A stretch of 64,000 nt of DNA, taken from assembly GCA_035559815.1 (NCBI GenBank), contig DATMAT010000076.1:1-64000 (forward strand), written 5' to 3'. Below, one piece after another: positions 53,380 through 61,086 of this stretch; position 1 is the stretch's first letter, and the number at the start of each line of letters is the position of its first letter. This DNA is from Thermodesulfobacteriota bacterium. Its GTDB lineage: Bacteria; Desulfobacterota_D; UBA1144; Nemesobacterales; CSP1-2. The position numbers and the translations under genes are program-made. The notes beneath the pieces were generated by a model. It did no database searches. It had not been told where the DNA came from and saw only the letters and a list, made by a program, of their open reading frames with translations.

Positions 53380-54135
53380 ATGATGGAAAAAGACGTACTG
53401 GAAACCGTGGTTGACTGGATTAAGGAATCACGACAAATCATCGTCCTTACCGGTCCGGAGCTTTCTGCAGAATCCGGGGTGCCCGATTTCTCCGACCCGA
53501 GAATTAATCCTAACATCAGAGAGTTTCGAGCCAGCAGGGACGTGAGGGCACAGTACTGGAGCAAGATAAAAGAAATTTACCCGGTGTTGGTAAAAGCCGA
53601 ACCGAGCCCGGCACATTTGGCCCTGGCCGAACTGGAGATGCTGGGAAAGCTCGACTGCCTTCTAACTCAAACAACAGACGGCCTTCACCACCGTGCCGGA
53701 AGTACCTCGGTAATAGAGCTTCATAGCACAATGCTATGGATTACCTGCACGAGCTGCGGTAAGGACTACACAACTGATAAGATTTTATCCATGCTGGAGC
53801 GAGGAAAAGAAATACCCGAATGTGAGGTATGCGGCAAAGACATTTTGAAGCCCCCGATATCTTTTCCTGGACAACCGCTTCCTCATTGGGAAGTTAGAGA
53901 AGCGTGGATTAGACTTCGAAACTGTGACCTTCTACTAATCGTCGGCGCATCGCTCGATGTCCAACCCATTTCGTCATTCCCTACTCTGGCAAAAGAGACC
54001 GGGACCAAAGTGGTTATAATAAGCGAGAGAGAAGGTCCTTCCGATGATTACGTGGATGCGGTCATTTACGGAAAACCCAGCCAAGTGCTCCCCCACATTT
54101 TAAAGAAAATAAAAGAAGGAATTACTCTAGCCTGA
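53380..54135 (+). CDS. Divergent Sir2-family (sirtuin-like) protein
   Basis: 251 residues with a sirtuin layout: VLTGPELSAESGVPDFSDPR (normally GAGxSAESGIPDFR), TQTTDGLHHRAG (normally TQNIDGLHxxAG), VIELHST holding the catalytic-type histidine, a zinc ribbon in CTSCGKDY and CEVCGKD, and LIVGASLDVQP near the end. Sirtuins use NAD to remove acyl groups from lysine. Here the GAG nucleotide loop is GPE, the QNxD asparagine is Thr, and HG is HS. NAD chemistry may therefore be altered or lost. No ribosome site is evident. The thyX-like gene follows after about 155 bp. Confidence 0.82.
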   Translation: MMEKDVLETVVDWIKESRQIIVLTGPELSAESGVPDFSDPRINPNIREFRASRDVRAQYWSKIKEIYPVLVKAEPSPAHLALAELEMLGKLDCLLTQTTDGLHHRAGSTSVIELHSTMLWITCTSCGKDYTTDKILSMLERGKEIPECEVCGKDILKPPISFPGQPLPHWEVREAWIRLRNCDLLLIVGASLDVQPISSFPTLAKETGTKVVIISEREGPSDDYVDAVIYGKPSQVLPHILKKIKEGITLA

Positions 54136-54292
54136 CTCTTAGCCGTCTATTGTAAACCGTATTGGTCTCTTATATTCTTTAACATAACTTTTATTTTTAG
54201 ATTCAAATCTTGAAGATCATCAAAGATGACATTACGAAGAAAAAAGCCAAAACGCTATCTTACGAACGAATTAGAGCCTATAGGAGCATGTG

Positions 54293-55783
54293 ATGCCCGA
54301 GGAAAAAGGTTTAACCACAAATGTGATTAAAAATTACGTATCCAATTTGGATAGGGATATCTATACCGTGGCCAACCTGCCCGAAGAAGTTATAGCGGTG
54401 ATATTCGCATACGTCAGCAGAAGCCCTAAAAGCTTCAGGGATAACATAGAAACCGTTATAAAGGAGGAGCAGCTTGGACAGGAGAGGGCCGCCAAATTCC
54501 ACGAGAAGTGGGTCCTAAACTACGGCCATGCATCCGTCGCCGAACACGCCGCCGTCCACTTAGGCGTTGAGAGGGTATCTCGTCTTTTTTCATCTCTCCT
54601 GGAGTTATCCAATGAGTATTTATCTTTCACCGAGTATTCCCAGAGATACCAGAAACCGCAGAAAGGGGATTTCTATGTTCCTGAAGAGCTTAAGGATAAA
54701 CCTTCATTGCTCGAAGAGTACATAGAATTAAACAACTACTTGTACGGTACATACGTTCAGATAAACGACAAGCTCTACGATTATCTAAAGCGAAACGTTG
54801 CAGTTCCAAAAGGAGGAGACGAAAAAGCGCACCTTAGAGCTTTGGAGAAAATCGCCTTCGAAGATGCCCGGTATGCCTTAAGTCTTGCCACTTATACCAA
54901 CTTGGGAATGACCGCAAACGCTAGAGCTATCGAAGACTCCCTAACCAAGCTTCTTTCGAACAAGTACCCGGAAGCTAGAAGAAAGGCAGAAGAAATTAAG
55001 AAGGAAGTAACGTTTTCCGTCCCCACCCTGGTCAAATACGCTAATGAAAATAAATATATCAAGGGAACTGGAGAAGAGCTTGAGCGTATAACCCACTCCA
55101 TCTTTACCCCAAAGAATCGGGACCTGTCCAATCAAAACCCCGGGGTAAGGCTCATTGATTGGACCGGTAGTGGCACATCCGACCCGGAGAAATCGGCAAT
55201 AGATAAAATGGTAAATGCAATCCTTTTTGAGTATTCAGACCTGGGATATGATCATATCGAGAAGGAAGCCGGGAACAAAGATTTAGAGAATAAATTGATG
55301 ATAGTCAAAAAAGCGATAGAGAGGCTTGGCAAACATGATAATCCGATAAATGTTTTTAAGCTGATAAACTACGAGGCTGAGTTTGTCATAAGCGAGGCTT
55401 GCTGGCACCAACTTCTGAGGCATCGGAAGGTAAATTGGATTACCCAGGAGCCGAGTGTCTCAAATGGGATTACGGTTCCGCCAAATGTAGAACAGGCAGG
55501 GTCTGAAGAATTGCTTAGAGAAGCAACGCAGAAAAGCGAGTTATTTTATGACAAACTCATGAATGAAAACCTGCCGTTGGTTGCAAGCTATGTTGTTACA
55601 AACGCCCACAACAGGCGGGTTATCGGAAGCTTCGACCTGTGGGAACTATATCACCTTACCAACCTCCGAATGTCCGAAGGCGCACAGTGGGACATCAAAA
55701 ATATAGTGGGAATGCTAGCCAAAGAAATAAGCAAACACCATCCCAACCTCGTCGCCCCGGCGTTGAGGAGGGTTATTGGATAA
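54293..55783 (+). CDS. thyX: Tandem-domain ThyX (flavin-dependent thymidylate synthase) family protein
   Basis: 496 residues, about twice the usual ThyX length. The first half has NYGHASVAEHAAVHLGVERV, FTEYSQRYQKP near residue 116 and LATYTNLGMTANARAIEDSL. The second half has EACWHQLLRHRKVNWITQEP near 376 and WELYHLTNLRMSEGAQWDIK. The ThyX signature RHRxxSxxxxSQRY is split: the first domain keeps the SQRY end but not RHR, and the second keeps RHR but not the rest. ThyX active sites form between subunits, so a fused, asymmetric dimer is plausible. The enzyme makes dTMP from dUMP using FAD and methylene-tetrahydrofolate. AGGAG precedes ATG 54293. Confidence 0.85.
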   Translation: MPEEKGLTTNVIKNYVSNLDRDIYTVANLPEEVIAVIFAYVSRSPKSFRDNIETVIKEEQLGQERAAKFHEKWVLNYGHASVAEHAAVHLGVERVSRLFSSLLELSNEYLSFTEYSQRYQKPQKGDFYVPEELKDKPSLLEEYIELNNYLYGTYVQINDKLYDYLKRNVAVPKGGDEKAHLRALEKIAFEDARYALSLATYTNLGMTANARAIEDSLTKLLSNKYPEARRKAEEIKKEVTFSVPTLVKYANENKYIKGTGEELERITHSIFTPKNRDLSNQNPGVRLIDWTGSGTSDPEKSAIDKMVNAILFEYSDLGYDHIEKEAGNKDLENKLMIVKKAIERLGKHDNPINVFKLINYEAEFVISEACWHQLLRHRKVNWITQEPSVSNGITVPPNVEQAGSEELLREATQKSELFYDKLMNENLPLVASYVVTNAHNRRVIGSFDLWELYHLTNLRMSEGAQWDIKNIVGMLAKEISKHHPNLVAPALRRVIG

Positions 55784-55789
55784 CAAATA

Positions 55790-56407
55790 TTGAAAAAAAG
55801 AAAGAAAAAGATAAGAGGAAAATACTTAAGTTTAGATGAAAAAACAAATGCACTAGATTATTTAAAACGAGCTTATGATTTCATTCGCCAAGTTGAGACA
55901 GATGTTTTCGCCTGGAAATGGGTAATTATTTCCCTACATGGAGCTTTGTACGGCTTTGCAATTCGTGCTTGTGCTGGTAGTAATCCAGATTATGTAGCTC
56001 CTGTGACAAAGAAGGGTAAAAACAAAGGTGAACGTCATCTTATTAGCTTGAATAAAGCCTTGGAGTTATGTCAAAACACTAGATGGATGCGTATGTTCGT
56101 ACACAGTAAGTACCTTCAATTATCAGAACGGCAGAAAGAATCTATTAAATGGCTTAAAGACAAATTCAGAAATGAGTTTGAACATTTTTCACCTAAAGGT
56201 TGGTTTATTGAACTTCATGGTATGCCACAGATAATAATCGATGTTTTAGATGTTGTTCGTTTTCTTGCGTTAGATACTGGAAATTTCTTTCTCATTCCAA
56301 GTCAACAGAAAAAGGTAAAATCCATTATCTTTCAAAGCAAAAGAATTCTAATGCAAAGTAAGCTTTATAAAGAAACTGAAGAGTTAGATCAACGCAGTAA
56401 TATGTAA
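55790..56407 (+). CDS. AT-rich gene with HEPN-like RNxxxH motif, function unknown
   Basis: 205 residues starting at TTG 55790, six bases after the thyX stop. A very basic N-terminus (KKRKKKIRGKY) leads to a helical protein with AWKWVIISLHGALYGFAIRA and a conserved-looking segment DKFRNEFEHFSPKGWFIELH. RNEFEH fits the Rx4-6H (RNxxxH) motif of HEPN ribonucleases, which occur in toxins and defence proteins. That match alone is not proof. Codon use is notably AT-rich compared with thyX, suggesting transfer. A strong terminator follows. Homologues of this kind are usually annotated hypothetical. Confidence 0.65.
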   Translation: MKKRKKKIRGKYLSLDEKTNALDYLKRAYDFIRQVETDVFAWKWVIISLHGALYGFAIRACAGSNPDYVAPVTKKGKNKGERHLISLNKALELCQNTRWMRMFVHSKYLQLSERQKESIKWLKDKFRNEFEHFSPKGWFIELHGMPQIIIDVLDVVRFLALDTGNFFLIPSQQKKVKSIIFQSKRILMQSKLYKETEELDQRSNM

Positions 56408-56446
56408 CACATTGAACTGTACGCCGAAGTTTATAGTATTTTTGAT

Positions 56447-56480
56447 GCATGCTCCTTTGACCCCAAAGGAGCATGCTTTT
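56447..56480. terminator. Bidirectional terminator between convergent genes
   Basis: A perfect 13-bp stem GCATGCTCCTTTG / CAAAGGAGCATGC with a four-base loop is followed by TTTT on the plus strand and preceded by ATTTTTGAT, which gives A/U-rich sequence for the opposite strand. It lies between two convergent stops (56407 and 56485). Confidence 0.85.
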
Positions 56481-56484
56481 GGGA

Positions 56485-56718
56485 TTAATGTTTTGTATGT
56501 TCCGGGATCAGGAGCATTTGCCAGAGGGTTAACATTACTTCCTCGTCTTCGGTGAGGGTCAGTTGTTTGCCAGTTACCACTCTCTCATTAAACTTCTTGA
56601 CAAACCCCTGTAAATCATCGAAGGTTACCTTGATCGGCGCTTTCAGGGAATCAGTAAATTCAATTCTAAATCCGTCCTCTATCTGTGTTGCTACGTAATC
56701 GTTATTTGGTCTGTTCAT
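56485..56718 (-). CDS. Small conserved-looking protein, unknown function
   Basis: 77 residues from ATG 56718, with AGGAGGT correctly placed; a longer frame from 56751 would include the ribosome site. The sequence is MNRPNNDYVATQIEDGFRIE followed by VTFDDLQGFVKKFNERVVTG and TLTEDEEVMLTLWQMLL. It is a compact soluble alpha-beta protein with no signal or membrane segment. It has no recognised family. It is convergent with the HEPN-like gene through a shared terminator. Confidence 0.65.
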   Translation of the reverse strand: MNRPNNDYVATQIEDGFRIEFTDSLKAPIKVTFDDLQGFVKKFNERVVTGKQLTLTEDEEVMLTLWQMLLIPEHTKH

Positions 56719-56823
56719 ATATTTACCTCCTAATAATCCTAAGATAATCACGGGAAGCAGGTTTTAAAGGGGGAAGCTCGCTTCGGCGACAAAATAATTC
56801 TAATCCTAAACGACCAACAGCAG

Positions 56824-56845
56824 GAGACGCAAAATTTTGCGTCTC
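56824..56845. repeat. GAGACGC palindrome
   Basis: GAGACGCAAAATTTTGCGTC followed by TC is a perfect 22-base palindrome. The TGTAGAGACGCAAAATTTTGCGTCTC type is a widespread dispersed repeat in cyanobacterial and other environmental genomes. It lies upstream of marR. Confidence 0.7.
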
Positions 56846-56933
56846 TACACAACGTTAACACCGCCATTGACTCCCTACGGCCATGGAAATGGCGATTTTT
56901 TGGTATTTACACTCAAACATAGATTGAGGCATC

Positions 56934-56963
56934 TTGACAAAATAATTGTCATTATGGTAATTT
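56934..56963 (+). promoter_or_regulatory. marR promoter with overlapping operator
   Basis: TTGACA (56934-56939), an 18-base spacer and TAATTT (56958-56963) form a sigma-70 promoter. A perfect dyad TGACAA-AATAA-TTGTCA (56935-56951) overlaps the -35, and another TTGTCAT follows at 56967-56973. A dyad on the promoter of a MarR gene suggests autorepression. Confidence 0.65.
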
Positions 56964-57020
56964 ACTTGTCATATAGCCGAATAGCAATTCATTTCGATAA
57001 CACCCTTTAGGAGGAAAGAA

Positions 57021-57533
57021 ATGAAGGAAATAGAAACAATCGAGTCCGACACCGGAGTTAATAGACAAGCACTATCAGCCTTATATTCAGTGATTGACGA
57101 GACTAGGGCTTTGTTCCACCGTATGCGTGCAGCAGCGGAAGAGCTTCACGGTCAAGGTGAGTTATCAGGCGGAAGAAGAGGTGTTTTAAGAGACCTCGAC
57201 CGTTTGGGACCCCAGACGGTTCCGCAGATGGCACGTTCTCGCCCGGTTAGCCGCCAGCACATCCAGGGAATTGTCAACCAGCTTGCCGAAGAGGGTTATG
57301 TTGAATTCATCGAAAACCCCGCTCACAAGCGATCCCATCTAGTAACTTTGACCGAAAAGGGGAAAGAACTTGTTAGCGCTATGAACCACAGGGAAGAAAA
57401 AATTCTATCTCAACTGGAAGTAAATATTTCAGAGAGTGACATGAAGATTGCGGCCAATGTTCTAAGATCCCTACGAGAGTTATTCGAAAGCAGTCAATGG
57501 AAACGGCTAATCAAGGGCGTCAACAAAAAGTAA
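57021..57533 (+). CDS. MarR-family transcriptional regulator
   Basis: 170 residues. The winged-helix core reads RLGPQTVPQMARSRPVSRQH and QGIVNQLAEEGYVEFIENPA followed by HKRSHLVTLTEKGKEL, the wing with its conserved Arg and the MarR-type ending. Such proteins bind DNA as dimers and release it on binding small ligands. AGGAGG lies before ATG 57021. The methyltransferase gene follows after 21 bp, so the two are probably one operon and both repressed through the dyad at the promoter. The target could be an antibiotic or another toxic molecule; this is not shown. Confidence 0.92.
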   Translation: MKEIETIESDTGVNRQALSALYSVIDETRALFHRMRAAAEELHGQGELSGGRRGVLRDLDRLGPQTVPQMARSRPVSRQHIQGIVNQLAEEGYVEFIENPAHKRSHLVTLTEKGKELVSAMNHREEKILSQLEVNISESDMKIAANVLRSLRELFESSQWKRLIKGVNKK

Positions 57534-57554
57534 AAGCAAGGAGGTAGAGCTTCC

Positions 57555-58181
57555 ATGAAATGTATGCAAGGTTTTCGTCGACAATTTGGCCAACCCAGAG
57601 GATTTTGGGGAAGCCTGGCCGGAGTGATTATGGCCTACACGAACCGGGAACGAAACCGATGGGTCATCTCATTACTCGACATAAAGCGAAGCAATAGGGT
57701 GCTGGAAATCGGTTTCGGCCCAGGATTGGCGATAGAGCTAATCAGCAAGACTGCACTAGATGGTTTCATTGCCGGAATCGACCATTCCGAGGTGATGATC
57801 AGGCAAGCTTCGAAGCGGAATGCCGAAGCAATAAGAGTGGGAAGAGTAGATTTGCGGCTTGGGTCCGTTTCAAATTTCCCACAGTTCGACGAGCCTTTTG
57901 ATAGGATAATCAGCATCAACTCGATCCAGTTCTGGGATAACCCAGTTGAAAGCTTAAAGGGACTTTGGAATATGCTGAAACCAGGAGGCTTGATCGCCAT
58001 TGCGCTTCAGCCGAGACATCCGGGGGCAACGGAGGAAGACGTCCGGGACGCAGGAAAAGAAATTTCCACATTCTTGGAAAAATCCGGATTCTCAGAGATT
58101 AGATTAGAGACAAAAAAGATGAGGCCCGTGTCTACCGTATGTGTGATTGGTTATAAGGGAACTGGCACGATTATGAATTGA
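57555..58181 (+). CDS. Class I SAM-dependent methyltransferase
   Basis: 208 residues. Motif I is RVLEIGFGPGLAIELIS, followed by AGIDHSEVMIRQASKRNAEA (motif II acidic residue) and a post-motif DRIISINSIQFWDN. LKPGGLIAIALQPR is motif IV/V. It transfers a methyl group from S-adenosylmethionine to a small molecule of unknown kind (UbiE/type 11 group). AGGAGG precedes ATG 57555. It is linked to marR, which suggests modification or detoxification of the inducer. Confidence 0.9.
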   Translation: MKCMQGFRRQFGQPRGFWGSLAGVIMAYTNRERNRWVISLLDIKRSNRVLEIGFGPGLAIELISKTALDGFIAGIDHSEVMIRQASKRNAEAIRVGRVDLRLGSVSNFPQFDEPFDRIISINSIQFWDNPVESLKGLWNMLKPGGLIAIALQPRHPGATEEDVRDAGKEISTFLEKSGFSEIRLETKKMRPVSTVCVIGYKGTGTIMN

Positions 58182-58225
58182 TGAGGTTAGTATAGGTTTA
58201 AACCTTCACCCACATTAAAGACTGG

Positions 58226-58245
58226 ATTCCCGCTCTCGCGGGAAT
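58226..58245. repeat. REP-like palindrome
   Basis: ATTCCCGCTCTCGCGGGAAT, inside CTGGATTCCCGC...GCGGGAATGAC, is a REP-like hairpin found dispersed in many proteobacterial genomes. The 8-bp stem has a TCTC loop. It lies 45 bp after the methyltransferase stop and may act as a transcript end. Confidence 0.7.
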
Positions 58246-58337
58246 GACTTAGTAGTGTATCTCTGAAGTGATTCTGTTTTCTCAAGTCTAAATTTGGTAG
58301 TATGCATATAAACTACATTTGAAGTTTATAGAAGGCT

Positions 58338-58520
58338 ATGTCCCTTACTAAGTGTGAAGAATGCGGATACGAGATTACCCCGAAGACGGATACTTGCCCT
58401 ATGTGCGGAGAGTCTATAAATAGGGGAGGAAGCGCATTAAAGAGGCTAATATTCAGGCTTATTCTTATTTTGCTGATTCTTTATATTTTTCTTACCTCGG
58501 TGAGAATGTTTAATTGGTGA
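58338..58520 (+). CDS. Zinc-ribbon membrane protein, small
   Basis: 60 residues. An N-terminal zinc ribbon, KCEECGYEITP and DTCPMCGE, has two CxxC pairs (residues 6, 9, 20, 23). A single C-terminal transmembrane helix is LIFRLILILLILYIFLTSV. The layout, cytosolic zinc ribbon then membrane anchor, is common in small bacterial proteins of unknown role. The ATG lacks a strong ribosome site. It lies 50 bp before xseA on the same strand and may be cotranscribed. Confidence 0.7.
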   Translation: MSLTKCEECGYEITPKTDTCPMCGESINRGGSALKRLIFRLILILLILYIFLTSVRMFNW

Positions 58521-58569
58521 GGTTTAATTTATCTTGACTATCCCATTCCCATCTAAGATACTTTCCTGA

Positions 58570-59739
58570 ATGAATGATTACCCCTCCTTCTTCAGCCTTA
58601 TCAGAGGTGAAATCTACTCCGTCTTCGAGCTTACGACCAGGATTAAAGAAATAATAGAAGGGGAAATAGGATACGACTATGTCTGGGTGTCAGGAGAGAT
58701 TTCAAACTTTAGGGACGCCTACGCCAGCGGGCACTGGTATTTCTCCCTCAAAGACGATTACAGCCAAATCTCCGCCGTATGCTTTAAAGGGTCAAACCAA
58801 TACATAAAATTCAAGCCGGAAAACGGGATGGAGGTTATATGCTGCGGGCAGATAGGCGTGTACGAAAAGCAGGGAATATATCAGATAAACGTCCGGTACA
58901 TAGAGCCAAAGGGAATCGGCGCACAGGCCCTGGCACTTGAGCAGTTAAAAGAGAAGCTTCTTGCCGAGGGCCTGTTTGACCAGGCGAGAAAACGGTCCAT
59001 ACCTTTTCTCCCTCAAAAGATAGGGGTGGTTACTTCCCCGTCAGGAGCAGCAATAAGAGACATCCTTAAGGTACTAGACCGGAGATTCCCGAACCTGGAG
59101 ATACTTATTTCCCCGACCCGGGTTCAGGGGGAAGAAGCACCGGCTGAGATAGTAAAAGGCCTAAGAAGGCTATATAAAATCGAGGGGCTCGATTTAATCA
59201 TCCTGGCTAGAGGCGGCGGCTCAAAAGAAGACCTCTGGGCTTTCAACGAGGAAGCGGTGGCCCGGGAGATCGTTAAATCTCCTGTCCCGGTAATTTCTGC
59301 CGTGGGGCACGAAATTGATATTACCATTTCTGACCTGGTAGCAGACCTGAGGGTCGCTACACCTTCCATGGCTGCCGAAGTTGCGGTTATGGAAAAAGAT
59401 AAGCTAGCTCAGGAATTGATGGGCCTGAATGAAAGAATGGCTATTGCGTTGAGAAAACTCATGGAACTCCGCAGAAAGGACGTCTCCCAGTTACAGCATG
59501 ATATAACCAGGTCAATAAGAATAAAACTCGACTCCGCAGGCTTAGGTCTTCAGGCGTTATCCGGCAAGTTGGATGCCCTAAGCCCACTCAAGGTGCTCGA
59601 ACGAGGCTACAGCATCACCCAGATGCTCCCTTCTATGAGGGTCATAAGGGAATCAAAGGAACTCCAATCTGGAGATCAGGTTCTCATAAGGTTCCACAGC
59701 GGAAAAGCACGATGCTCCGTAGAAGAAACCGAGGACTAA
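58570..59739 (+). CDS. xseA: Exodeoxyribonuclease VII large subunit
   Basis: 389 residues, shorter than E. coli XseA (456), because the coiled-coil part is reduced. The N-terminal OB-fold begins VWVSGEISNFRDAYASGHWY. The core has KIGVVTSPSGAAIRDILKVL, DLIILARGGGSKEDLWAFNE and ISAVGHEIDITISDLVADLR with the conserved GHE/D residues. It degrades single-stranded DNA to oligonucleotides with the small subunit XseB. No xseB follows here. ATG 58570 is chosen since it gives the family start. Confidence 0.95.
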   Translation: MNDYPSFFSLIRGEIYSVFELTTRIKEIIEGEIGYDYVWVSGEISNFRDAYASGHWYFSLKDDYSQISAVCFKGSNQYIKFKPENGMEVICCGQIGVYEKQGIYQINVRYIEPKGIGAQALALEQLKEKLLAEGLFDQARKRSIPFLPQKIGVVTSPSGAAIRDILKVLDRRFPNLEILISPTRVQGEEAPAEIVKGLRRLYKIEGLDLIILARGGGSKEDLWAFNEEAVAREIVKSPVPVISAVGHEIDITISDLVADLRVATPSMAAEVAVMEKDKLAQELMGLNERMAIALRKLMELRRKDVSQLQHDITRSIRIKLDSAGLGLQALSGKLDALSPLKVLERGYSITQMLPSMRVIRESKELQSGDQVLIRFHSGKARCSVEETED

Positions 59740-59844
59740 ATACTCTCTCTCACTTACGCAGTAAGATGTAAGGACCGCATATATGCGTTCCTTGCAGTTT
59801 AATATAGAGAATAAAACCTAGTGCCTGAGAAAATGCAGCTAGAC

Positions 59845-60873
59845 TTAAAGCTCACCGAGTTTATTCAACTCAGGAACCTCAACAATAGACGCTCCTGATT
59901 TGGAAAAGAGGCTTTTTATTCGGTCTTCGGGTGGAGCATCGGTCAGAACATATTTTATTCTATTTCCCAAATCCCTTCTCAGTTTTTCGCTCCCCGATTT
60001 TTTTCCGGCGTCGGATAAAACCCTTGAACATATATCTTCAAGGCCGTCTCTGGTTTCAAAAAGGACAGTCGGTTTTACTTCAAGAATATCCTCGAAAAAG
60101 TCCTCTCTTGTTTCCGCCATAACTATCCGAGAGCCCATGTAGAGGGCCAGATAATTTATGAATTTCTCGAAGGGGCTGGCCGATGTCAGGCAGGAAAAGG
60201 ATTGGTCTTCTTCCCCGATGAATGGATACGTCTTGGCCATGAGGTGTAACGCTTCAATCAAATCCAAATGGGCAACCTTTTTCTCATTCACTTTCCCATT
60301 CAAGCCGGGATCATAGAAAATTACAGCCGGGGAATCTGGTGAAACGCTTTCTGAGGTTGTGGTCAAACTGTCTTCAAGCTGTCTTCTCTTAAGTAGTCCG
60401 AATTTAAGAACGCTTGCATACGGTATAATCCTATCGTCTTTACCAAGGTCGTTATACGAGAAAACGATAATCTTCCCCAAGTCCGGAAAGCTATTGAAGA
60501 AAGTTATAACCCTATTAGCTATGGCCGCATCCGCAGTGAAGATAAATTTTATCCTCACCCCCTTAGCAAGCTCTTCTATTATTCTTTCTAAAAGCTCATC
60601 CCCCTCCATGGGGATCGCCACCCCGCCCAGGAAACAAACTGCCACCTCGGCAAACAAGCATTCCATCCGGTTGGGTGAAACCATGATGGCCGCATCTCCA
60701 GGCCCAAAACCAAGGTCCAGGAGGAAGGAAGCTATGCTTTTAACATCCCTCTCAAAATCAAGCCAGGTTATCTGTTTCCAGCTCCAGCCGTCCCTTCGTT
60801 GAAAGAGGATCTTGCTCTGGTATTTTTTGATTCGGTTTGTGATAAGAGCCGGTATAGTTTTCTCGATATTCAT
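59845..60873 (-). CDS. Degenerate N-terminal half of an acyl-adenylate (AMP-binding) synthetase
   Basis: 342 residues from ATG 60873. It resembles the first half of long-chain acyl-CoA ligases: TIPALITNRIKKYQSKILFQ, WLDFERDVKSIASFLLDLGF, GPGDAAIMVSPNRMECLFAE and CFLGGVAIPM. Where the ATP loop YTSGTTGxPKG should be, it has YDPGLNGKVNEKKVAHLDLI, and the frame ends before the A5-A10 motifs and C-terminal domain. A normal ligase would have 550-650 residues. It keeps one long undamaged frame, so it may be a repurposed scaffold rather than a dead gene. GTG 60888 is an alternative start. Confidence 0.75.
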   Translation of the reverse strand: MNIEKTIPALITNRIKKYQSKILFQRRDGWSWKQITWLDFERDVKSIASFLLDLGFGPGDAAIMVSPNRMECLFAEVAVCFLGGVAIPMEGDELLERIIEELAKGVRIKFIFTADAAIANRVITFFNSFPDLGKIIVFSYNDLGKDDRIIPYASVLKFGLLKRRQLEDSLTTTSESVSPDSPAVIFYDPGLNGKVNEKKVAHLDLIEALHLMAKTYPFIGEEDQSFSCLTSASPFEKFINYLALYMGSRIVMAETREDFFEDILEVKPTVLFETRDGLEDICSRVLSDAGKKSGSEKLRRDLGNRIKYVLTDAPPEDRIKSLFSKSGASIVEVPELNKLGEL

Positions 60874-61086
60874 ATATAATTCTTCCACTTCGTTAAGTTG
60901 ACTTTAGTCAGGTAAATTATCTCATTAATTTAGGGTCAGACCTGTAGCTTTCTTCTCATTGCCAGGGATAATGAATTAAGTAAAGACACATGGCCTTTGG
61001 GACCGGAGATTAATTCACTCGCCACGGTGTTTATGAAAAGCTATAGATTAAGCAATAATATACATTAAAACGCCTTTTTGAAAACC

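Noticed and set aside
60932-60943. AGGGTCAGACCT as a second MITE
   Set aside because: Only one end of the element is visible; no inverted partner was found nearby.
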